Source of the DNA: Chloroflexia bacterium
GTDB taxonomy: Bacteria > Chloroflexota > Chloroflexia > Thermomicrobiales > UBA6265
Direction of reading: 5' to 3'
Assembly: GCA_013698305.1 (NCBI GenBank)
Contig: JACCVC010000024.1
Location: 1-10,372 of the forward strand
Length of the DNA stretch: 10,372 bases
The translations under genes were made by a program, and so were the position numbers. Numbering within the stretch: the first letter of the stretch is position 1; each line of letters opens with the position of its first letter. The notes beneath the pieces were generated by a model, which saw only the letters and a list, made by a program, of their open reading frames with translations, ran no database searches and was not told the origin of the DNA. Positions 6,669 to 10,372 of this stretch are shown here, piece after piece.

Positions 6669-7603
6669 CGCGAGGTTGATGCAGTGGGTTCGGCTGCCTG
6701 TTCCTCGGACTCGTAGTAACTCATGAACACTTCCTGCAGCTCGGGCGGCCGGATTTCCATGCGGGCGATGTCGTGGCTCGCCAGGTACCGCAGCAGCGAA
6801 TTGAAGTCGTGGTCCACATGCAGCGTCACCATCGTCCCGTTACGCTCGACCAGACTCGCCCCGACAATGTCGTCGATGCCACCCGGAACTGCATCCGCAA
6901 ACGTCACCTCGACCCGCTGCGAATACTGACGCTTGAGCGACTCCATCGACCCGCTGGCGATCACCCGACCGGCCCTTACCACCGCAACCTGATCGCACAG
7001 ACGCTCCACCTCGCCAAGATCATGCGACGACATGAACACGGTCGTCCCTTCGGCGCGAAAGTCGCGAAGCAGCCCGGCGAAGTTGCGCTGGATCAACGGA
7101 TCGAGGCCGTCGGTGGGCTCGTCGAACATCAGCAGGTCCGGCGCATGCTGAGCGGATACCACCAGCGCCAGCTTCTGCCGCATTCCCTTGGAGTAGGTTC
7201 CTAGCCGTCGATCCAGAACCTTGCGGTCGAGCTCGAGCGCGTCCAGCAGCCGGTCCCGCCATACTGGCTCGCGGCCCGAGATGTTTGCCGCAAACGCAAG
7301 CTGGTCATCGCCGCTGAGATCCGGGTACAGCGCGTCGGCGGTTACCAGATAGCCGACGCGGGACCGCACCGCGACCCCTTTCTGCCAGCTGTCATCGCCG
7401 AAGACCGTCGCCCGACCAGACGTTGCCCGCGTGAAACCCATCAGGATACGGATTGTCGTCGTCTTGCCCGCGCCGTTGGGACCGAGGAATCCGAAGATCG
7501 ACCCTTCCGGAACCTGGAGCGAAATCGCATCCAGTGCGCGGATGTCGCCATACGCCTTGCACAGCGCCTCTGTCTCAATCACGAATCCGGAATCTGATGC
7601 CAT
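6665..7603 (-). CDS. ABC transporter ATP-binding protein (ABC-2 exporter)
   Basis: 312-residue ATPase that powers the co-encoded permease. Seen: Walker A GPNGAGKTT (41-49), signature TYSKGMRQK (136-144), Walker B LLMFDEP (157-163), D-loop GLD (166-168) and switch His in SSHD (192-195). This is followed by a roughly 90-residue C-terminal regulatory domain ending in FMSYYESEEQ, as in the CcmA/NatA-like class. At the Q-loop position the usual Gln (often PQ or PE) is missing: the segment reads GYLVTADALYPDLS (84-97). The first gene of the two-gene operon, it overlaps the permease start by 4 nt. Its ATG at 7603 has a modest AGGTAA about 6 nt upstream. It is divergent from the GGT-like gene across a 154-bp gap. 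The transported substrate cannot be deduced. Confidence 0.97.
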   Translation of the reverse strand: MASDSGFVIETEALCKAYGDIRALDAISLQVPEGSIFGFLGPNGAGKTTTIRILMGFTRATSGRATVFGDDSWQKGVAVRSRVGYLVTADALYPDLSGDDQLAFAANISGREPVWRDRLLDALELDRKVLDRRLGTYSKGMRQKLALVVSAQHAPDLLMFDEPTDGLDPLIQRNFAGLLRDFRAEGTTVFMSSHDLGEVERLCDQVAVVRAGRVIASGSMESLKRQYSQRVEVTFADAVPGGIDDIVGASLVERNGTMVTLHVDHDFNSLLRYLASHDIARMEIRPPELQEVFMSYYESEEQAAEPTASTSR

Positions 7604-7757
7604 TCGGTGTTACCTGCGTTCATGCTTCGGGGATCGGCCGTTGCCGGTTCGTGGTGCAGCCCTCGCCAACATCCACTTTCACTGGCATTATGATCGCACG
7701 CCGCAGATGATCATTCTGTGCCACTCGTCGAGAGAAACGTAGCTGAAAGAGAGAAAA
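7604..7757. promoter_or_regulatory. Divergent control region with overlapping -10-like boxes
   Basis: The 154-bp gap must carry promoters for both the ABC operon (minus) and the GGT-like gene (plus). ATTATGAT (7687-7694) reads as TATGAT on the plus strand (7689-7694) and CATAAT on the minus strand (7692-7687), each five of six matches to the -10 consensus. The matching -35 boxes are poor on both sides (CCAACA at 7666-7671 for plus; AATGAT for minus). An 8-bp palindrome ATGATCAT sits at 7707-7714. Overlapping divergent promoters would compete, but this is only inferred from sequence. Confidence 0.3.
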
Positions 7758-9422
7758 ATGCCTCAATTCCTAAATCCCGGCAGTGATTATTCTCCCGCAT
7801 GGTCGCAGCGACGAGTCGCGCCGACCTACGGCCACGCGAGCATGATCGCCGCCGCGCATCCGCTCACGGTCCAGGCAGGCGAAGCGATTCAGCGCCAGGG
7901 CGGCAACGCGGTCGATGTCGCAGTCGCCTGCGGATTGGCGGCAGCGGTGGTGATGCCGGAGATGTGCGGACTGGGCGGCGACCTCTTCGCCGTCATCCAC
8001 GATCCAAAGGGCAATCGCACCGTCGCCATTATGGGCAGCGGTGTCTCCCCCCGCAACTCAACCGACGAGGACATGCTCAATGGCGGCGACCGCGAGCGAC
8101 GGCACATGCCCTATCAGGGGCCACTCTCGATCGGCGTGCCCGGCATGATTGACGCCTACGACACGCTGTTGACCCAGTTCGGCACGATGTCGTTCGCGCG
8201 GGTGGCGGAACCCGCCATCGACCTCGCCCGCAACGGATACACGCTGCTACCGCACGGGGCTGGTTCGATTGCTGGCGCCGCCGAGCTGCTTGCCGAGGAT
8301 CCCGCCGCCAGCGCGGTATTCCTCCGAGACGGTCAACCATTGCAGACCGGCGACCTCCTCAAGCAAGCCGACCTCGCCGATACACTCGACCGCATCGGGC
8401 AGGACGGCACGCGATCCTTTTACGACGGCAAGCTCGCCGAGCAGATCGTCACTTATCTCGAATCACGCGGCGGTCTCCTGGCAACCAGCGACTTCGCCGA
8501 CCACACGACCGAGGCCGCGCCGCCGTTGTCTACCACCTATCGCGGCGTCACGGTCCACCAGACGTGCATCCCCACTCAGGGGCTGATCCTGCTCGAAGCG
8601 CTGAACATCGTCGAAAACGCGTCGATCACCGACCCGCTCGAACCGGACGTCGTTCACCTGATGGTCGAGGCGAAGAAGCTTGCCTACGCCGACCGGATCG
8701 GTCACGCGGCGGACCAGGCCTTTCACGATTCGCCGCTGGACATGCTGCTGTCCAAGGAATTCGCGGCTCAACGGTACTCGTCGATTGACCCGAAGGCAGC
8801 GTCCACCTCTGTCGACGCCGCGCCGCTGTCCGACGGCGACACCACCTACATCAGCACCGCCGACGCCAGCGGGATGATGGTGTCGCTGATCCAGTCGGTC
8901 AGCAGCGCATTCGGCAGCGGCGTCATCGCCGGAGACACGGGCGTCGTGATGAACAATCGCGTCGGTCGGGGCTTCTCGCTGGAACCCGGACACGTCAACT
9001 ACTACCAGCCCGGCAAGAAGACCATGCACACGCTCAACTGCTTCCTGATCGAGGACGGCGAAGGGCGAGTCGTGCTGGCCGGTGGAACGCCGGGCGGCGA
9101 TGGTCAGCCGCAGTGGAACCTGCAGATGATCTCGGCGCTGGTTGACGGCGGCATGGATGTTCAGCAGGCGATCGACATGCCCCGCTGGACCAGCTGGCCC
9201 GGCACCGACCCGATCACGATCGACAATCCGTTCGAGCTGCGGATGGAGTCCCGCTTCGATGACGGCGTCATCGCCGACCTGAAGGCGCGTGGTCACGATG
9301 TCCGCGTGATGGGTGGCTGGCAGAGTGGGGGCGCGGCCCAGATCATCGCCCGTAACCCGGAAACTGGCCTCCTCATCGGCGGCTCCGACTCCCGCGTCGA
9401 GGGCCTCGCGTCGGGACGTTAA
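7758..9422 (+). CDS. Gamma-glutamyltransferase-like Ntn-hydrolase (acylase-type clade)
   Basis: 554-residue member of the GGT family, made as one chain that cleaves itself before a catalytic threonine. Seen: AAAHPLTVQAGEAIQRQGGN (31-50), the GLGGD loop (71-75), IGVPGMIDAY (125-134), the autoprocessing site DTTYIS (361-366) with predicted nucleophile Thr362, NNR..GFSLEPGH (399-412), HTLNCFL (424-430) and GGTPGGDGQPQW (442-453). The last motifs match the YwrD/cephalosporin-acylase-like clade rather than classical glutathione-degrading GGT. The conserved Arg that holds the gamma-glutamyl carboxylate in true GGTs is absent: the region reads MGSGVSPRN (92-100). There is no signal peptide, so it is probably cytoplasmic. 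A purine-rich GAAAGAGAG precedes ATG 7758. It is probably an amidase/acylase of unknown substrate. It stands alone, divergent from the ABC exporter. Confidence 0.93.
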   Translation: MPQFLNPGSDYSPAWSQRRVAPTYGHASMIAAAHPLTVQAGEAIQRQGGNAVDVAVACGLAAAVVMPEMCGLGGDLFAVIHDPKGNRTVAIMGSGVSPRNSTDEDMLNGGDRERRHMPYQGPLSIGVPGMIDAYDTLLTQFGTMSFARVAEPAIDLARNGYTLLPHGAGSIAGAAELLAEDPAASAVFLRDGQPLQTGDLLKQADLADTLDRIGQDGTRSFYDGKLAEQIVTYLESRGGLLATSDFADHTTEAAPPLSTTYRGVTVHQTCIPTQGLILLEALNIVENASITDPLEPDVVHLMVEAKKLAYADRIGHAADQAFHDSPLDMLLSKEFAAQRYSSIDPKAASTSVDAAPLSDGDTTYISTADASGMMVSLIQSVSSAFGSGVIAGDTGVVMNNRVGRGFSLEPGHVNYYQPGKKTMHTLNCFLIEDGEGRVVLAGGTPGGDGQPQWNLQMISALVDGGMDVQQAIDMPRWTSWPGTDPITIDNPFELRMESRFDDGVIADLKARGHDVRVMGGWQSGGAAQIIARNPETGLLIGGSDSRVEGLASGR

Positions 9423-9426
9423 AAAT

Positions 9427-9468
9427 CGGACCTCGCGTAGCGCCGACCCTGTGTCGGCACGAGGTCCG
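9427..9468. terminator. Strong stem-loop terminator between convergent genes
   Basis: CGGACCTCG (9427-9435) pairs perfectly with CGAGGTCCG (9460-9468). Inside it, GCCGAC (9442-9447) pairs with GTCGGC (9453-9458) around loop CCTGT, with a 6-versus-1 nt internal bulge. It begins 4 nt after the GGT-like stop. On the minus strand it is followed by ATTTTTA (9426-9420), a short U-tract overlapping the GGT-like stop codon, so it best fits a rho-independent terminator for minus-strand transcription from the PHP gene. On the plus strand there is no U-tract (CCCGGCTCG follows), so action there would rest on the stem alone. Confidence 0.7.
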
Positions 9469-9523
9469 CCCGGCTCGCCACAAAATGCTCCATGGTCACG
9501 ACGCCGTTAGGTAGCGTCGGATC

Positions 9524-9580
9524 TTGTGTCCGATGTTCTTCACGTCAAGTCGCCACCACTGCGGTGAACACCGGACACAA
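9524..9580. repeat. 15-bp near-perfect inverted repeat, 57-bp element
   Basis: TTGTGTCCGATGTTC (9524-9538) is matched on the opposite strand by TTGTGTCCGGTGTTC (9580-9566): 14 of 15 identical, outer 9 bp perfect, 27-bp spacer. In RNA from the minus strand the single difference becomes a G-U pair, so the stem is continuous. It lies in the 200-bp gap between the GGT-like and PHP genes, 43 bp beyond the PHP stop. It has no U-tract. It could be an RNA structure in the PHP 3' UTR, or the two ends of a deleted insertion sequence; no target-site duplication is evident. Confidence 0.55.
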
Positions 9581-9622
9581 CGTATGTCGCTACATGAAGG
9601 TCGATTCCCAAGGCAACGCTCG

Positions 9623-10372
9623 TCACCTCCGCCGCCACCAACTCCGGCGCTGCCGATCCTTCCGTTTGGCGCCCTTCCGCTTCAGTTTCGGCGCCAGCGG
9701 ATCCATCCCCGGCGCCCAGACCGGACCGTCGAGCTGGTCCTCCACCTCGATCCCGAGCCGCCCCAGTAGACCCTTCGCCCAGATCGCCCGGTAGCTCCTC
9801 GGATCGACCGGATACTTCGGGCCATGAGAGTCCGACCCGGTCCCCATCACCAGATCATGCTCACCTGCAAGCGTCCGGAACCTGGCAGTGTCTTTGTCGG
9901 TGTAGGTGCGGTAGTGGCACTCCAGCCCGTCGACCGGCGCGTCCTTCAACAGCGCCACCAGCGTCTGCGCCGTCATCGCCGGACCAAGGTCAGATCGTCC
10001 CGGATGCGCCATCACGCAGATACCGCTTGCCTGGTGCCCGGCGTGGACCACCTCCTCGATGGGCAGGTCGCTGTTGAAGCGCCCTCCCAACTCGGTGACC
10101 AGCTCCGCAGCCTCCTTGAAGCTGGGAACGTGCCCGTCCTTGACCATCGCAGTCAGCACTTCCGGGTACGCCCACATCTTGCCTGTGCCAACGATTCCGG
10201 CCAGCGACGGCAACGGCCTGCCGCTCGCCTCGATCCGGCGGCGGGCATCGTCCGCAATCCCCCTGAGATTCCTCTCCTGATCCGCCATCAGGCCGAGAAA
10301 CGCTGCCGCCTCGGGTCGCTTGTCGTCTGGCCAGATGCCGTACACCAGCATGTGCCACTGCCGACCCGCATG
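9623..10372 (-). CDS. PHP-domain metal-dependent phosphoesterase (5' end cut by window edge)
   Basis: C-terminal 249 residues of a PHP-family protein; the frame is open past the right edge, so the first Met visible (10351) is internal and the N-terminal metal-binding HxH part is missing. Seen: GRQWHMLVYGI at the window end, like the G-x-x-x-H-L-L-G-Y strand of TrpH/YciV-type PHP proteins; an insert helix pair; VMAHPGR (H116 counted from Met 10351); DGLECHYRTY (141-150); and the closing metal motif TGSDSHGP (171-178). Related enzymes hydrolyse phosphoesters such as nucleoside 3',5'-bisphosphates or short RNAs. The chain ends in a very basic, tryptophan-containing tail (about 20 residues, ending RRSWWRRR) that is not part of the PHP fold and could bind nucleic acid. 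It converges on the GGT-like gene; the terminator at 9427-9468 probably serves it. Confidence 0.86.
   Translation of the reverse strand, partial: HAGRQWHMLVYGIWPDDKRPEAAAFLGLMADQERNLRGIADDARRRIEASGRPLPSLAGIVGTGKMWAYPEVLTAMVKDGHVPSFKEAAELVTELGGRFNSDLPIEEVVHAGHQASGICVMAHPGRSDLGPAMTAQTLVALLKDAPVDGLECHYRTYTDKDTARFRTLAGEHDLVMGTGSDSHGPKYPVDPRSYRAIWAKGLLGRLGIEVEDQLDGPVWAPGMDPLAPKLKRKGAKRKDRQRRSWWRRR

Noticed and set aside
8463..9296. 277-codon minus-strand frame inside the GGT-like gene
   Set aside because: It is antisense to a full-length enzyme with an intact catalytic Thr, and its product is Arg/Val/Gly/Asp-rich as expected from a complementary GC-rich frame.
9492..9794. 100-codon plus-strand frame crossing the inverted repeat, considered as an IS transposase remnant
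   Set aside because: No transposase motif; the second half is antisense to the PHP gene.
1..10372. CRISPR array, tRNA/rRNA genes, prophage or intact insertion sequence
   Set aside because: No regularly spaced direct repeats, no cloverleaf-like segments noticed and no integrase or transposase coding sequence found by reading both strands; short tRNAs cannot be excluded without a dedicated search.

Overview
The window is GC-rich, gene-dense bacterial chromosome. Coding regions strongly prefer G/C at third positions, intergenic gaps are short, and GTG/TTG starts occur beside AGGAGG-type ribosome binding sites. The gene content (RNHCP zinc protein, several MBL-fold hydrolases, a PIN toxin with an excisionase-type antitoxin, a GGT-like acylase, a GH29 fucosidase) would suit a Chloroflexota lineage such as Thermomicrobia. 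That placement is inference from gene style only; there is no rRNA or other marker gene here.

Left part (1-2178, minus strand): a two-gene unit. A ribonuclease Z-like MBL protein (1222-2178) overlaps by 17 nt the start of a GH29 alpha-L-fucosidase (1-1238) that runs off the left edge. A 504-bp gap (2179-2682) without a convincing gene follows. Then comes a plus-strand RNHCP-family zinc protein (2683-3174), which converges on a second, glyoxalase II-like MBL hydrolase on the minus strand (3263-4204).

Middle (4205-5676): a divergent intergenic region with a perfect 7+7 palindrome separates the MBL hydrolase from a three-gene plus-strand cluster. The cluster holds an excisionase/MerR-type helix-turn-helix protein (probable antitoxin), a PIN-domain ribonuclease toxin, and a small zinc-ribbon protein with one C-terminal membrane segment. 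The first two look like a type II toxin-antitoxin pair. The third is an unexplained, closely spaced partner.

Right part (5853-10372): a minus-strand ABC exporter (ATPase 6665-7603 then permease 5853-6668, ATGA overlap) is divergent from a plus-strand GGT-like Ntn-hydrolase (7758-9422). The latter converges on a minus-strand PHP-domain phosphoesterase (9623-10372, truncated at its 5' end by the window). The GGT/PHP gap contains a strong stem-loop with a U-tract on the minus strand and a 15-bp near-perfect inverted repeat that may be a mobile-element remnant or an RNA structure.

Most genes are ordinary. The best candidates for something less described are the antitoxin/PIN/zinc-ribbon-membrane cluster with its upstream palindrome, the GGT-like enzyme lacking the usual substrate-binding arginine, and the inverted-repeat element at 9524-9580. 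No CRISPR array, tRNA, rRNA or intact insertion sequence was seen.
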